Of a DNA stretch of 64,000 bases, positions 17,254 through 27,331 are shown piece by piece. The DNA is taken from contig NZ_SUMD01000001.1 of assembly GCF_005049235.1 (NCBI RefSeq), positions 62,001 through 126,000 on the forward strand. The letters run 5' to 3'. This DNA comes from Rhodococcus oryzae (lineage in GTDB: Bacteria > Actinomycetota > Actinomycetes > Mycobacteriales > Mycobacteriaceae). A model generated the notes under the pieces. That model saw only the letters and a list, made by a program, of their open reading frames with translations. It did not search any database and was not told where the DNA came from. Position numbers and translations under genes: made by a program. Every line of letters starts with the position of its first letter. Within the stretch, counting starts at the first letter, position 1.

Positions 17254-18861
17254 ATGCGAATCCTCGACGAAGCGCTCGCCGCAGGCACGCTCTGGCGGGC
17301 AGGGGCGGTGCCGCGCGACCCACGAGCCCTGACCTCGGGCGCCCGCGCGGTCGCCCGGCTCGGGCCGTTCGGCGGCCTTCCCGCCTTCGGGGCGGCGGCC
17401 TTCCCCGACCGGGTCGCCCTCGTGGACGACCGGGGCCAGCTGACGTTCGCCGAGTTCGCTGGGCGCACCCACCGGCTTGCACACGCGCTGCGGTCCCGAC
17501 TGCCGGCATCCCAGCCGGGGGTCGGCATCCTCTGCCGCAACCACGCCGATGCCGTCGTCACCCTCTGCGCGGCGTCGGCCGCGGGTGCCCGGGTGGTGCT
17601 GCTCAACCCGGATTTCGGCCCGCGCCAGGTGGCCCAGGTCGCAGCCCGCGAGCGACTCGACGCGCTCGTCTACGACGAGGAATTCACCACCGCGGCATCG
17701 GGTTTCGACGGCCCCCGGTGGTGCGCCTGGACCGACGACGCCCAGGCGGAGAGCTCGCTGGCCGCCCTGATGACCGGCGAGTCCGCCGCGCTGCCGGCCC
17801 CGCCGGCCCGATCCCCCGCGTTGGTCGTGCTCACCAGTGGCACCAGCGGGCTACCCAAGGGCGCCCCGCGCTCGCAGGCACCGTCGCTGCTGGTCCCCGC
17901 CGGGCTGCTCTCGAAGATCCCGCTGCGCGGCGGCGAGCGCGTGCTGCTCTCGGCGCCGGTCTTCCACGGCTGGGGCCTGATCGTCGCGACACTCACCCTC
18001 ACCATGGGCTCGACGCTGGTGCTGCATCGAAGGTTCGACGCCGGGCGGGTGCTGACGGACCTGCAGCGGCAGCGCTGCTCCACCCTGGTGGCGGTCCCGA
18101 CCATGCTGCGCCGGCTGGTGGCGCTCGGTGACGCGATTCCCGCGGCCGACCTGTCCGCGCTGCGGATCGTCGCGAGCGGCGGCGCTCGGCTCGACAGCGC
18201 CCTGGTCGCCCAGGTCACCACAGCGCTCGGCCCGGTGCTGCACAACCTCTACGGTTCCACCGAGGCCTCGTACATCAGCATCGCGACACCGGAGGACCTG
18301 GCCGTGGCCCCGGACTGCGCGGGAATCCCTCCGCGTGGCACCGTCGTCCGCATCACCGACGCGGACGGCACGAGCGCAGCGGTCGGCGCAGAGGGCCGGA
18401 TCCTCGTGCGCACGCCGGGCCAGATCGACGCGTACACCGACGGCACCAGAAAGAGCGATACCGACGGGTTCCTCGACACCGGCGACCGCGGCCACCTGGA
18501 CGCCGCCGGACGCCTGTACGTGGCAGGCCGCTCCGACGCCATGATCGTCTCCGGTGGCGAGAACGTCTTCCCGGAGGAGCTCGAGATGGCCTTGCTCGCG
18601 CATCCGGAAGTGGCGGACGCCGCCGTCGCCCCGGTACCGGATGCCGAGTTCGGCCATCGGCTGCGCGCGTATCTCGTCCGGGCCGACTCCCCCGCCGGTC
18701 GGGACACGCTCGACGAGCAGGCGGTCCGCCGGTATCTCGCCGCGGAACTGCCCCGGTCGCGGATGCCGCGCGAGATCGTGTTCGTCGAGCGCCTCTCACG
18801 CGGCTCGACGGGCAAGCTCACCCGCCACACACTCGACGAACTGCAGGAGGAACACAGATGA
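17254..18861 (+). CDS. AMP-binding acyl-CoA synthetase
   Basis: A 535-residue adenylate-forming ligase with the core motifs in order: LVVLTSGTSGLPKGAP at about 190-205 (phosphate loop), YGSTEAS near 333, DTGDRGHLD near 409, GRSDAMIVSGGENVFPEE near 425-442, and STGKLTRH near 518 with the C-terminal catalytic lysine. It would activate a carboxylic acid to the acyl-CoA, feeding the divergent acyl-CoA dehydrogenase. The start at 17254 is chosen for its GAGGAG; an in-frame ATG at 17242 overlapping the previous stop is the alternative. The stop overlaps the next SDR start. Confidence 0.93.
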   Translation: MRILDEALAAGTLWRAGAVPRDPRALTSGARAVARLGPFGGLPAFGAAAFPDRVALVDDRGQLTFAEFAGRTHRLAHALRSRLPASQPGVGILCRNHADAVVTLCAASAAGARVVLLNPDFGPRQVAQVAARERLDALVYDEEFTTAASGFDGPRWCAWTDDAQAESSLAALMTGESAALPAPPARSPALVVLTSGTSGLPKGAPRSQAPSLLVPAGLLSKIPLRGGERVLLSAPVFHGWGLIVATLTLTMGSTLVLHRRFDAGRVLTDLQRQRCSTLVAVPTMLRRLVALGDAIPAADLSALRIVASGGARLDSALVAQVTTALGPVLHNLYGSTEASYISIATPEDLAVAPDCAGIPPRGTVVRITDADGTSAAVGAEGRILVRTPGQIDAYTDGTRKSDTDGFLDTGDRGHLDAAGRLYVAGRSDAMIVSGGENVFPEELEMALLAHPEVADAAVAPVPDAEFGHRLRAYLVRADSPAGRDTLDEQAVRRYLAAELPRSRMPREIVFVERLSRGSTGKLTRHTLDELQEEHR

Positions 18862-19682
18862 GGGGCATCGATCTGACGGGCCGGGTGGTGGTCGTCACCG
18901 GCGGGGCCCGCGGCATCGGCCGCGCCACCGCGACCGCGCTGCGCGCCGCCGGGGCCCGGGTCGCGATCGGCGACATCGACGAGGCCGAGGTGATCCGCAC
19001 GGCCGACCAGCTCGGCGTGCTCGGCGCCGTGCTGGACGTCACCGATCCCAAGTCGGTGACATCGTTTCTCGCCCAGGTGGAATCGGGACTGGGTCGGCCG
19101 TGGGGATGGGTGAACAACGCCGGCATCATGCCGCTCGGCGCGCTGCTCGATCAGGACGACGCCATCGTGGACGCGGCGGTGGACGTCAACCTGCGCGGCG
19201 TCCTGCACGGCACCCGCGCCGCCGGACGGGCGATGGCCTCTTCCGGTGGCGGACGGATCGTCAACATCGCCTCGATCGCCGGCTGCATCCCCGTCCCCGG
19301 CATGGCCGTCTACAACGCCACCAAGGCCGCGGTGCTCTGCTTCGGTGACGCCGCCGACGCCGAACTGTCCGCCGCCGGGGTGCGGGTGTCGACGGTGCTG
19401 CCGTCGTTCACGAACACCGCGCTGCTGGACGGCACCCACCCCGACCGACTGCTCACCCCGATCCCGCCGGAGACGGTCGCGGGCGCGGTCGTCGCGACGC
19501 TGCGGTCCGGTCGGCGCCGGACGGTCGTCCCGCGCCGTCTGTCCGGTGCCCTGCTGTGGCCGCTGTTCCCGCGTCCGCTCGCCCGCCTGCTGCGGCGGGC
19601 GACCGGGCTCGACCGGGTGTTCCTGGACACCGACTCCGGTCGCGCCGCCTACGACGCACGAATCCGCGGCGGGTCCACGTAG
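18858..19682 (+). CDS. SDR-family oxidoreductase
   Basis: A 274-residue short-chain dehydrogenase overlapping the synthetase gene by ATGA. The nucleotide loop TGGARGIG is at 14-21, NNAG at 86-89, and the catalytic residues are Ser139, Tyr152 and Lys156 (YNATKAA). A C-terminal extension of about 40 residues, rich in Arg, Pro and Leu (PLFPRPLARLLRRATGL), looks amphipathic and could attach the enzyme to the membrane, as in retinol-dehydrogenase-like SDRs. It closes the catabolic operon; substrate unknown. Confidence 0.9.
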   Translation: MRGIDLTGRVVVVTGGARGIGRATATALRAAGARVAIGDIDEAEVIRTADQLGVLGAVLDVTDPKSVTSFLAQVESGLGRPWGWVNNAGIMPLGALLDQDDAIVDAAVDVNLRGVLHGTRAAGRAMASSGGGRIVNIASIAGCIPVPGMAVYNATKAAVLCFGDAADAELSAAGVRVSTVLPSFTNTALLDGTHPDRLLTPIPPETVAGAVVATLRSGRRRTVVPRRLSGALLWPLFPRPLARLLRRATGLDRVFLDTDSGRAAYDARIRGGST

Positions 19683-19754
19683 ATCGGGACGTCGCCACAG
19701 CGTGTGAGAGCATCCAGTACCGCATCACCACTCGAGCCGAGGGACCGCTTCCGG

Positions 19755-20312
19755 ATGTTCACCGCCGTCGCACTGCTGGCCGTTGGCGCGGTCGGATACT
19801 TCGGCTATCGGCGACTGCGCCGCGATCCCGCGCTGCGCGCCGACCTGTGGGCCCGGGTCCGGACCTATGCACTGGCGGCCGGGCTGTTGGCGCTGGCGGC
19901 GGTGGCCGTGCGCAACGGACCGACGGGTGAGACCGCAGTGGTCCTCGCCTGCGCCGCCGTGCTCGTCGTTCCCCTCGCCACCCGAGCCACCGCGCAGGAC
20001 CGGGCCGCGGCCCGCGAGTCCCTGCGGCGCTCTCAACTGGGTCTCGAACCGCGCAGGCCGCTGGTCAACGTCCCCGCGCTGCAGGCCCGTTGGGTGGCCG
20101 CGGGGGCCCTCGCCTACTTCTGCGTCGGGGGGTTCCGCGGCTTCGTCGCGCTCAATGCCGTCTTCTCACAGCACGTACCGGACGCCGGCTGGGTGCTGTC
20201 GGCGGTCGTCGCGGCCGCGGCGGCGGCCGCGGTCGCCCACGTGAGCGTGCAGCGGCGCCGGGTGGCGGCGGAGGACGACCGCCTGAACGCACTGGACCGG
20301 GCCGTCGGCTGA
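19755..20312 (+). CDS. predicted membrane protein
   Basis: A 185-residue protein with four hydrophobic segments: residues about 2-14, 34-50, 55-73 and 112-130 or later, ending with an Ala-rich helix and an Arg-rich tail. The ATG at 19755 has GAGGGA upstream; GTG at 19704 would add 17 polar residues and is possible. No family motif is recognised. It lies 72 bases after the SDR and converges on proS. It may match the conserved alanine-rich membrane protein next to proS in mycobacteria, but I cannot verify that. Confidence 0.7.
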   Translation: MFTAVALLAVGAVGYFGYRRLRRDPALRADLWARVRTYALAAGLLALAAVAVRNGPTGETAVVLACAAVLVVPLATRATAQDRAAARESLRRSQLGLEPRRPLVNVPALQARWVAAGALAYFCVGGFRGFVALNAVFSQHVPDAGWVLSAVVAAAAAAAVAHVSVQRRRVAAEDDRLNALDRAVG

Positions 20313-20319
20313 CGGCCCG
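20300..20319. terminator. bidirectional hairpin between the membrane protein gene and proS
   Basis: GGGCCGTC (20300-20307) pairs with GACGGCCC (20312-20319) across a 4-base loop that includes the stop codon of the membrane protein gene. There is no T-run, as is common in high-GC actinobacteria. Confidence 0.45.
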
Positions 20320-20343
20320 GTCCGGTACTGCTGTGTCGTGTGG

Positions 20344-22089
20344 TCACCCGCGGACGGCGGCAAGGATCTCCGCCAGCGCACCGTCGGCTGGCACCTCGCG
20401 GGACTCCCCGGTGAAGCGGTCCCGCAGTTCCACGTTGCCCTCGGCGAACCCGCGGCCGACGACGACCACCAGCGGCACGCCGAGCAGCTCGGAGTCCTTG
20501 AACTTCACGCCGGGCGAGGCCTTGCGGTCGTCGAGGATCACCGACAGTCCGGCGCGGTCCAGCTCCGCGGCGAGCGCCTCGGCGCCCTCGCGGGCCGCGT
20601 CGTCCTTGTTCGCGATCACCAGGTGCACGTTCGCGGGCGACACCTCGGCCGGCCAGCGCAGGCCCTTGTCGTCGTGCTGCTGCTCGGCCATCACCGCGAC
20701 CAGCCGCGAGACGCCGATGCCGTAGGAGCCCATCGTCGGGCGGACCGGCTTGCCGTTCTCGCCGAGCACGTCGACGCCGAACGCGTCGGTGTACTTGCGG
20801 CCGAGCTGGAACACGTGGCCCACCTCGATGCCGCGCGCGGCGACCAGCGGCCCGGCACCGTCGGGCGAGGGATCGCCGTCGCGCACCTCGGCGGCCTCGA
20901 TGGTGCCATCCGGGGTGAAGTCGCGGCCGGCGACGAGGCCGACGACGTGCTTGCCGTCCTCGTCGGCGCCGGTGATCCAGCTGGTGCCCTCGACGACCCG
21001 GGGGTCGACGAGGTAACGGATACCGTTTGCCTGCAGCGCCTTCGGACCGATGTAACCCTTGACCAGGAACGGGTTGTTCTTGAAGTCGGTCTCGGTGATC
21101 AGCACGTACTCGGCGGGCGTGAGCGCGGCCTCGAGGCGCTTCTCGTCGACCTCACGGTCACCGGGGATGCCGACGCCGAGCAGCTCCCATTCGCCGCCGG
21201 GCACGCGGGTCTTGACCATGATGTTCTTCAGCGTGTCGGCGGCGGTGACCGTCTTGCCAAGGTCGGCGCCGTTGGCCCAGTCGACCAGCGACTCGATGGT
21301 CGGGGTTTCCGGGGTGTCGTACACCTTCGCCTCGGGCTGCCCGTCGAACGGGATCGCCGCGGGTGCCAGGGTCTTGACGGCCTCGACGTTGGCGGCATAG
21401 CCGGACTCGATGCACCGGACGTAGGTGTCCTCACCGATCGGGCTCTCGGCCAGGAACTCCTCCGAGGCGCTGCCGCCCATCGCGCCCGAGGTCGCGGAGA
21501 CGATGACGTACTTGACGCCGAGCCGCTGCAGGATGCGCTCGTAGGCGTCGCGGTGCGCCTGGTAGGACGCCTCCAGGCCCTCGTCGGTGAGGTCGAAGGA
21601 GTAGGAGTCCTTCATCACGAACTCGCGGCCGCGCAGGATGCCCGCGCGCGGGCGCTCCTCGTCGCGGTACTTGGTCTGCACCTGGTACAGGGTGACCGGG
21701 AAGTCCTTGTACGAGTTGTACTCGCCCTTCACGGTGAGCGCGAACAGCTCCTCGTGGGTGGGGCCGAGCATGTAGTCGTTGCCCTTGCGGTCCTTGAGAC
21801 GGAACAGGCCGGCGCCGTACTCGGTCCAGCGGTTCGACGTCTCGTAGGGTTCGCGCGGGAGCAGAGCGGGCAGCAGGATCTCCTGCGCGCCAATGGCATC
21901 CATCTCCTCGCGGACAACCCGCTCGACCTCGCGGAGCACCCGCAGGCCCAGCGGCAGCCAGGAGTACACGCCCGGCGCGATGCGCCGCACGTAGCCGGCG
22001 CGGACGAGCAGCTTGTGGCTGGCGACCTCGGCGTCGGACGGGTCGTCGCGGAGCGTGCGAAGGAACAGCTGAGACAGGCGGGTGATCAC
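20344..22089 (-). CDS. proS: proline--tRNA ligase
   Basis: A 581-residue class II aminoacyl-tRNA synthetase of the bacterial type. The N-terminal part has the motif 1 region ([19 protein letters not shown]) and motif 2 ([19 protein letters not shown]). An inserted editing domain at roughly 230-400 follows, typical of bacterial ProS, and it hydrolyses misacylated Ala-tRNA(Pro). Motif 3 is [10 protein letters not shown] near 450, then the anticodon-binding domain. It charges tRNA(Pro) in the cytoplasm and is essential. It stands alone on the minus strand and is divergent from yaaA. Confidence 0.98.
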   Translation of the reverse strand: MITRLSQLFLRTLRDDPSDAEVASHKLLVRAGYVRRIAPGVYSWLPLGLRVLREVERVVREEMDAIGAQEILLPALLPREPYETSNRWTEYGAGLFRLKDRKGNDYMLGPTHEELFALTVKGEYNSYKDFPVTLYQVQTKYRDEERPRAGILRGREFVMKDSYSFDLTDEGLEASYQAHRDAYERILQRLGVKYVIVSATSGAMGGSASEEFLAESPIGEDTYVRCIESGYAANVEAVKTLAPAAIPFDGQPEAKVYDTPETPTIESLVDWANGADLGKTVTAADTLKNIMVKTRVPGGEWELLGVGIPGDREVDEKRLEAALTPAEYVLITETDFKNNPFLVKGYIGPKALQANGIRYLVDPRVVEGTSWITGADEDGKHVVGLVAGRDFTPDGTIEAAEVRDGDPSPDGAGPLVAARGIEVGHVFQLGRKYTDAFGVDVLGENGKPVRPTMGSYGIGVSRLVAVMAEQQHDDKGLRWPAEVSPANVHLVIANKDDAAREGAEALAAELDRAGLSVILDDRKASPGVKFKDSELLGVPLVVVVGRGFAEGNVELRDRFTGESREVPADGALAEILAAVRG

Positions 22090-22148
22090 GGGGTATCAGG
22101 ATAGTCGGCCCGCCGGTCGGCGCGGCCCGCCCGGTACCGTTACCGCTC

Positions 22149-22889
22149 GTGCTGGTGCTGCTTCCCCCCTCCGAGACCAAGTCCGACGGCGGCAAGGGCG
22201 CCCCCCTCGACCTGGGCGAGCTGTCGCTGCCCAAGCTCACCGCGACCCGCGAGGTGCTGGTGAACGCGCTCGTCGAGCTGGCCGCCGACACCGACGCGTC
22301 GAGCCTCGCGCTGGGGCTGAGCGCCGGGCAGTCCGACGAGGTCGCCCGCAACGCGGCGCTCTGGACCTCGCCGACGCGACCGGCCCTGGAGCGCTACACG
22401 GGGGTGCTGTTCGACGCCCTCGACGCCAAGTCGTTCACCCGCGCGCAGAAGGCGAAGGCGCTGACTCGCCTCGCGGTCGGCTCCGCGCTGTTCGGCGTGG
22501 TCCGCGCGGGCGATCCGATCCCGGCCTACCGGCTGTCCGGCGGCTCGAAACTGCCCGGGATGGGCACCCTGCAGTCGGTATGGAAGCCGGAGCTGACCTC
22601 GGCGCTCGAGGCGGAGGCCGACGGACTGGTGGTGGATCTGCGCTCGGGCACCTACCAGCAGCTGGGCCCGCTGCCCGCCGCGGTGATCGCCACCGTGCTC
22701 ACCGAGAAGCCGGACGGCAGCCGCTCGGTGGTCAGCCACTTCAACAAGCACCACAAGGGCCTGCTCGCCCGCGCACTGGTCGTCTCCCGTGCCGAGCCGA
22801 CCGACGTGAAGGGCGTGGCAAAGGTCGCGGCCAAGGCCGGGCTGCGGGTCGAGATCGCCTCCCAGCGGGAACTGATCATCCTGACGTAG
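22149..22889 (+). CDS. yaaA: peroxide stress protein YaaA
   Basis: A 246-residue member of the YaaA/DUF328 family, recognised by the N-terminal LLPPSETKSDGGKG, the central RYTGVLFDALDAKSF, and the C-terminal SHFNKHHKGLLAR segment. In E. coli YaaA limits free iron and oxidative damage during hydrogen peroxide stress. It is divergent from proS, and its stop codon lies inside the iron box of the next gene. The pairing of an iron-linked stress protein with iron-regulated genes may be coincidental. Confidence 0.92.
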   Translation: MLVLLPPSETKSDGGKGAPLDLGELSLPKLTATREVLVNALVELAADTDASSLALGLSAGQSDEVARNAALWTSPTRPALERYTGVLFDALDAKSFTRAQKAKALTRLAVGSALFGVVRAGDPIPAYRLSGGSKLPGMGTLQSVWKPELTSALEAEADGLVVDLRSGTYQQLGPLPAAVIATVLTEKPDGSRSVVSHFNKHHKGLLARALVVSRAEPTDVKGVAKVAAKAGLRVEIASQRELIILT

Positions 22890-22904
22890 GTTAGCCTCAC
22901 CTCC
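22886..22904 (+). promoter_or_regulatory. IdeR/DtxR-type iron box upstream of repeat protein A
   Basis: GTAGGTTAGCCTCACCTCC matches 15 of 19 positions of the palindromic consensus TTAGGTTAGSCTAACCTAA. It overlaps the yaaA stop codon and ends 49 bases before the start of the repeat-protein gene, so iron-loaded IdeR would repress that gene. Confidence 0.7.
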
Positions 22905-22953
22905 CGTTCGTCTCGTGGTGTCGCCGTGGCGGCCCGGACCAGGGAGTTGGGGA

Positions 22954-24768
22954 ATGCGCGTGTTCAGTCGAGTGGTGGTCGCGGCAGCGGTCGTCGCGAT
23001 GTCGGTGGCGCTACCCGCCGCGGCCCAGGCCCAGCCGACCCCGGGAGGCTCGTCCGACGGCGGCATCTCGATCGGACCGATCGACATCGACTTCGGCGTG
23101 GGCACCGGCGCCCTGACGGCGTCGCGGACGGCCGGCCTCGGCACCGGCGACACCGTCACCGTGACCGGTACCGGGTTCAAGCCGGACACCCCGCTGTACC
23201 TGGCACAGACCATCGCCAAACCGGCCGTCGGCTTCCCGACCACCTACGGCCAGGAGTCGAAGGTGACGACCGACGCGGCGGGCGCCTTCACCGCCGACGT
23301 CCAGGTCGCCCGCACGTTCAAGGGTGTCGACTGCCTCGAAACCGCCTGCTATCTGGCCACGTTCGCGGCATTCCCCTCCATCTTCACCGACCGCAGCCAG
23401 GATCTGTGGGTGCCGGTCTCGTTCGCCGCGCAGGCGGAGGTCGCCGTCGAGGGCTCCGGCGCCGCACCCGGTGCGGGCGGCCCGGCCACCGCTGTCACGA
23501 AGACCGCAGGCATCGCCGCAGGGGGCGAAACGATCCACGTCAGCGGCACCGGCTTCTCCGCCGCGGGCGCCGGCCTCTACGTGGGCCTCGCCGAAACCGG
23601 GCGCTACAACCCGCTCGATGCCGACTCGTTCGCCAGCACCGTGTACCTGCGCAGCGCCGAGATCCAGGGCGGCGCATGGAGTGTCGACCTACCGGTGCAG
23701 GCACGGGTCGGGTCGACCGACTGCCTGGCCCGCCCGTGCGCGATCTACACCCTCGCCGCACACGGCTCCCCCGACCGCAGTCAGGACACCGTCACCCCGG
23801 TGACCTTCGACCCCGCGACCGCGACCGCCGCACCCGCGTCGGCGATTCCCGCGCCTCCCGCTGTCGGGATCCCCGCGGTGACGGCGTCCACGACCTCGGG
23901 CCTGAACGCGGCCGGAGACACGGTGACGGTGTCCGGCACCGGATTCGCCGGTACCGGTTCGGGAATCTACGTCGGCGTCGCACAGACGGACCGGTTCTCC
24001 ACCACCGACGCCTCGGCATTCCAGGACGCCAAGTACATCCGCGCTTCGGACATGTCGGAGGGCGCCTGGTCGACGACCCTGAACGTCGCCGGCGCGTTCG
24101 GGGACAGCGACTGCACCCGCAATGCCTGCGCGATCTACACGCTCGCCGCGCACGGCTCGTCCGACCGCAGCCAGGACACCGTGACGCCGATCAGCTTCGG
24201 CGGCGCCGCACCCGCCGTCACCACCACCCAGGCGCCCGCCCCTGCGGGTAACGCCGCGGTGACCGTCGCGAAGACCGAGGGGCTCCACCCGAACGGCGAG
24301 AAGGTCACCGTCACCGGCACCGGGTTCTCCGGTGGCGGCGCCGGCATCTACGTCGGCCTGGTCGAGGACGCCAAGTACTCCGCCACCGACGCGACGGCGT
24401 GGATCACCACGGCCTACCTGACGCCGAACAAGATCGTCGGCGGTAGCTGGTCGACGGAACTGGAACTGCGTGCAGTCCAAGGCGATTCGGACTGCACCCG
24501 CAGCGCCTGCTCCGTCTACACGGTCGCCGCGCACGGATCCTCCGACCGCAGCCAGGACACCCGCACCCCGGTGGCATTCGGGAGTGCCCCGGCCCCGGCT
24601 GCGCCGACCACCGTTCCTGCGCCCGACACAGCGGTGGCGAACCTGTCGGCCACCTCGGCCGAGCCGAACGACGACGCCGGGTCCAACACCGGCTGGGTCG
24701 TCGGCGGCGTGGCCGCAGCGATCGCTGCTCTAGGAGCCGGCGTCGTCGCGCTGCGCCGCCGGGGCTAG
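22954..24768 (+). CDS. exported, membrane-anchored protein with four neocarzinostatin-like repeats (protein A)
   Basis: A 604-residue protein. The ATG at 22954 follows AGGGAG. It has a Sec signal peptide (1-26, ending AQA), four domains of about 108 residues (53-157, 178-285, 308-415, 435-542) separated by Ala/Pro linkers, and a C-terminal transmembrane helix (580-600) with an RRRG tail. Each domain has the layout GLxxxGDTVTVSGTGF, IYVGV, GxWST, DC-x4-C, AAHGSSDRSQDT, TPVxF. This parallels neocarzinostatin apoprotein, including the DC-x4-C disulfide. Repeat 1 is diverged and lacks the AAHG and YVG residues. The iron box implies expression under iron starvation, so a surface role in heme or iron capture is my inference. 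Confidence 0.8.
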   Translation: MRVFSRVVVAAAVVAMSVALPAAAQAQPTPGGSSDGGISIGPIDIDFGVGTGALTASRTAGLGTGDTVTVTGTGFKPDTPLYLAQTIAKPAVGFPTTYGQESKVTTDAAGAFTADVQVARTFKGVDCLETACYLATFAAFPSIFTDRSQDLWVPVSFAAQAEVAVEGSGAAPGAGGPATAVTKTAGIAAGGETIHVSGTGFSAAGAGLYVGLAETGRYNPLDADSFASTVYLRSAEIQGGAWSVDLPVQARVGSTDCLARPCAIYTLAAHGSPDRSQDTVTPVTFDPATATAAPASAIPAPPAVGIPAVTASTTSGLNAAGDTVTVSGTGFAGTGSGIYVGVAQTDRFSTTDASAFQDAKYIRASDMSEGAWSTTLNVAGAFGDSDCTRNACAIYTLAAHGSSDRSQDTVTPISFGGAAPAVTTTQAPAPAGNAAVTVAKTEGLHPNGEKVTVTGTGFSGGGAGIYVGLVEDAKYSATDATAWITTAYLTPNKIVGGSWSTELELRAVQGDSDCTRSACSVYTVAAHGSSDRSQDTRTPVAFGSAPAPAAPTTVPAPDTAVANLSATSAEPNDDAGSNTGWVVGGVAAAIAALGAGVVALRRRG

Positions 24769-24796
24769 CCGTCGGCTTTCGCGGAAGCTCGCCCGA

Positions 24797-27331
24797 TCAC
24801 AGCCGGGGATCGACCGCCTCCGACTCCAGAGCGAGCACCGCGAACACCGCCTGATGGATCCGCCACAGCGGATCGGCCTTGACCAGTCGGTCGATCGACT
24901 CCATACCCAGCGCGTACTCACGCAGCGCCATCGACTGCTTGTGCCCCAGGTTTCTGCTGCGCAGCCGCTCCAGGTTTTCCTTCTCGGTGTAGTGCGGACC
25001 GTAGATCAGTCGCAGGTATTCGCGCCCACGCACCTTGATCCCGGGCTGAACGCGACGAGCGCCGCCCTGCGCCCCGTTGGCGAGCGGTTTGACCACCATG
25101 CCCTCGCCGCCTGCGCCGGTCAGCTCGTCCCACCAGGCGACGCCCGCGGCCTCCGACTCCGGTGAGCCGGTGTCGACGACGACGCGCCTGGTCGTGGTGA
25201 ACAGCGTCGGTGCCGCCGCCACGAGCCGGTCCGCGATTGCCAGGTGCCAGCCATGATCGCGATCGCTGTGGCCTGCACCCTCCGTGGCCAAGACCTGGAA
25301 CGGCGCCACCCGCACGCCGTCCAGGCCGTCGGTCGGCCACACGTATCGCCGGTAGGCATCGGTGTAGCGCGCGACGTCGTCCGCCCTGCTGTTCACCCGC
25401 TCCAAGAGATCCCCGACGTCGAGTCCACGCTCCGCCGAGGCCTCGAGCACCGATCTGCGGCCCGCCAGGTCAGCGCGCGCCGCCGCACCCACCGCGGCGT
25501 ACTGCGACCGCAGCAGCCCCTCGGACTTCGCTGACCACGGCAGCAGCTCCGCGTCCAGGAGCATCCAGTCGGTGCCGAGCTCCTCCCACAGCCCGGCGAG
25601 CCCGACGGCCTCCGCGATCGCGGCCACCAGACGCTCGGTCTGTTCCTCGTCGAACATGCGCCGACCCGTGCGGGTGTGCACCATTCCGGACAGCCCGTCC
25701 GCGACGCCGAATCGCGCGGCGGCCGTCGAGGCGTCGCGGCACACCATCACGATCGCTCGCGAACCCATGTGCTTCTCCTCGCAGATGACCTCGCTCACCC
25801 CCGCCTTTCGGTACTCGGCGAAGGCTTCGGCTGGATGCTCGAGGAGACCGGGCCGCGACGAGGTCGCACACGGTGCCATCGTCGGCGGGAGGTAGTGCAG
25901 CCACTGCGGCGCCACCGCCCATCGGCTCATCACCTCGAGCGCACCCGCCGCGTTCTCGGGCCGAATCGTGATCCGTCCGCGCAGGGCGGTATCCACTCCC
26001 CCGACCCTGAGAATGTCCTCGACGTCGAGGGCCTGCGGATCGGGATCCGGCATGTGCAGCGGCTTGGCAGGCGGATACCACTCCCGATCGGCCGGAACGG
26101 AGACCACCTCACGCTCGGGGTAGCGCATCGCCGTGAGCGCGCCGCCGAAGACGCACCCGGTGTCGAGGCAGGCCGTGTTGTTGAGCCACCGCACATCCGG
26201 CACCGGCGTGTGTCCATAGAGCACCATCGCGTCGCCGCGATAGTCCTCCGCCCACGGGTAGCGGACCGGCAACCCGAATTCGTCGGTCTCACCGGTGGTC
26301 TCGCCGTAGAGCGCGAAACTGCGCACCCGACCGGACGCGCGATTGTGGTACTCCTCCTTCAGGCCCGCGTGGGCGACGACCAGCCGCCCGTCGTCGAGAA
26401 CGAGATGCGCGACCAACCCGTCGCAGAAGCCCGCGACGGCGCGGCGGAACTCCTCGGACTCGGACGCGAGCTGCTCGAGAGTGCGGTCGAGACCGTGAGT
26501 GGCGCTGACCTTCTGGCCGCGCAGCGCCTTCACGAGCTTGTTCTCGTGGTTGCCCGGCAGCGCCAGCGCGTGACCGGCCGCGGCCATTCCCATCACCAGC
26601 CTCAGCACGCCCGGCGAGTCGGGGCCGCGGTCCACGTAGTCGCCCACGAACACCGCAGTGCGCCCGGCAGGCGGAAGTGCGTCAACCGGCCTACCCTGCT
26701 CGTCCCGCCGCACCGTGTATCCCAGGGCATCCAAGAGGGTTTCGAGCTCGCCGAGACATCCGTGAATGTCCCCGATCACGTCGAACGGTCCGTGCAGATC
26801 GCGACGGTCGCTCCGCAACGGCTGCCGGACGATCCGTGCCGAGGCCACGTCCTCGACCCCATCGAGGACGTGGACCGTGCGGAAGCCCTCACGAGCCAGC
26901 CCGCGCATCGACCGAGAGAGTTGCTGGTGTTGACGTCGCAGGACGCTGCGATCGAACCCTCGGTCCCCCCGGGCGGCGTTGCGCTCGGCGCACACCTGCT
27001 CGGGCAGGTCCAGCACGATCGCCACGGGCAGCACATCCTGAGAGCGGGCGAGGTCGATCAGTTTCTTGCGGGCCGCAGGCTGGACACTCGTCGCGTCGAT
27101 GACGGTCAGTTTCCCGCCGCGCATTCGCTTGGTGGCGATGAACTCGAGGACCTCGAACGCATCGGCGGTGGCCTCCTTCGAATTCGGGTCGTCACTGACC
27201 AATCCACGACAGTGATCGCTCGAGATCACCTCGTACGCGCCGAAATGCTCGGCAGCGAAGGTCGACTTCCCGGACCCGCTGATCCCGACGAGCACGACCA
27301 CCGACGGCTCGGGTATCTCGAGAACACTCAT
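24797..27331 (-). CDS. pnkp: bacterial polynucleotide kinase-phosphatase-ligase (Pnkp)
   Basis: An 844-residue three-domain RNA-repair enzyme, close to the known length of about 870. The N-terminal 5'-OH kinase has the P-loop GISGSGKST (16-24). The binuclear metallophosphatase, which removes 2',3'-cyclic phosphate, has GDIHGC (187-192), GDYVDRG (230-236) and GNHE (260-263). The C-terminal adenylyltransferase/ligase has the nucleotidyl lysine Lys520 in EEKHMGSR. Together with Hen1 it heals and seals tRNAs cut by ribotoxins. Its ATG overlaps the hen1 stop (ATGA), so the two are translated from one message. It converges on protein A with a 28-base gap. Confidence 0.95.
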   Translation of the reverse strand: MSVLEIPEPSVVVLVGISGSGKSTFAAEHFGAYEVISSDHCRGLVSDDPNSKEATADAFEVLEFIATKRMRGGKLTVIDATSVQPAARKKLIDLARSQDVLPVAIVLDLPEQVCAERNAARGDRGFDRSVLRRQHQQLSRSMRGLAREGFRTVHVLDGVEDVASARIVRQPLRSDRRDLHGPFDVIGDIHGCLGELETLLDALGYTVRRDEQGRPVDALPPAGRTAVFVGDYVDRGPDSPGVLRLVMGMAAAGHALALPGNHENKLVKALRGQKVSATHGLDRTLEQLASESEEFRRAVAGFCDGLVAHLVLDDGRLVVAHAGLKEEYHNRASGRVRSFALYGETTGETDEFGLPVRYPWAEDYRGDAMVLYGHTPVPDVRWLNNTACLDTGCVFGGALTAMRYPEREVVSVPADREWYPPAKPLHMPDPDPQALDVEDILRVGGVDTALRGRITIRPENAAGALEVMSRWAVAPQWLHYLPPTMAPCATSSRPGLLEHPAEAFAEYRKAGVSEVICEEKHMGSRAIVMVCRDASTAAARFGVADGLSGMVHTRTGRRMFDEEQTERLVAAIAEAVGLAGLWEELGTDWMLLDAELLPWSAKSEGLLRSQYAAVGAAARADLAGRRSVLEASAERGLDVGDLLERVNSRADDVARYTDAYRRYVWPTDGLDGVRVAPFQVLATEGAGHSDRDHGWHLAIADRLVAAAPTLFTTTRRVVVDTGSPESEAAGVAWWDELTGAGGEGMVVKPLANGAQGGARRVQPGIKVRGREYLRLIYGPHYTEKENLERLRSRNLGHKQSMALREYALGMESIDRLVKADPLWRIHQAVFAVLALESEAVDPRL

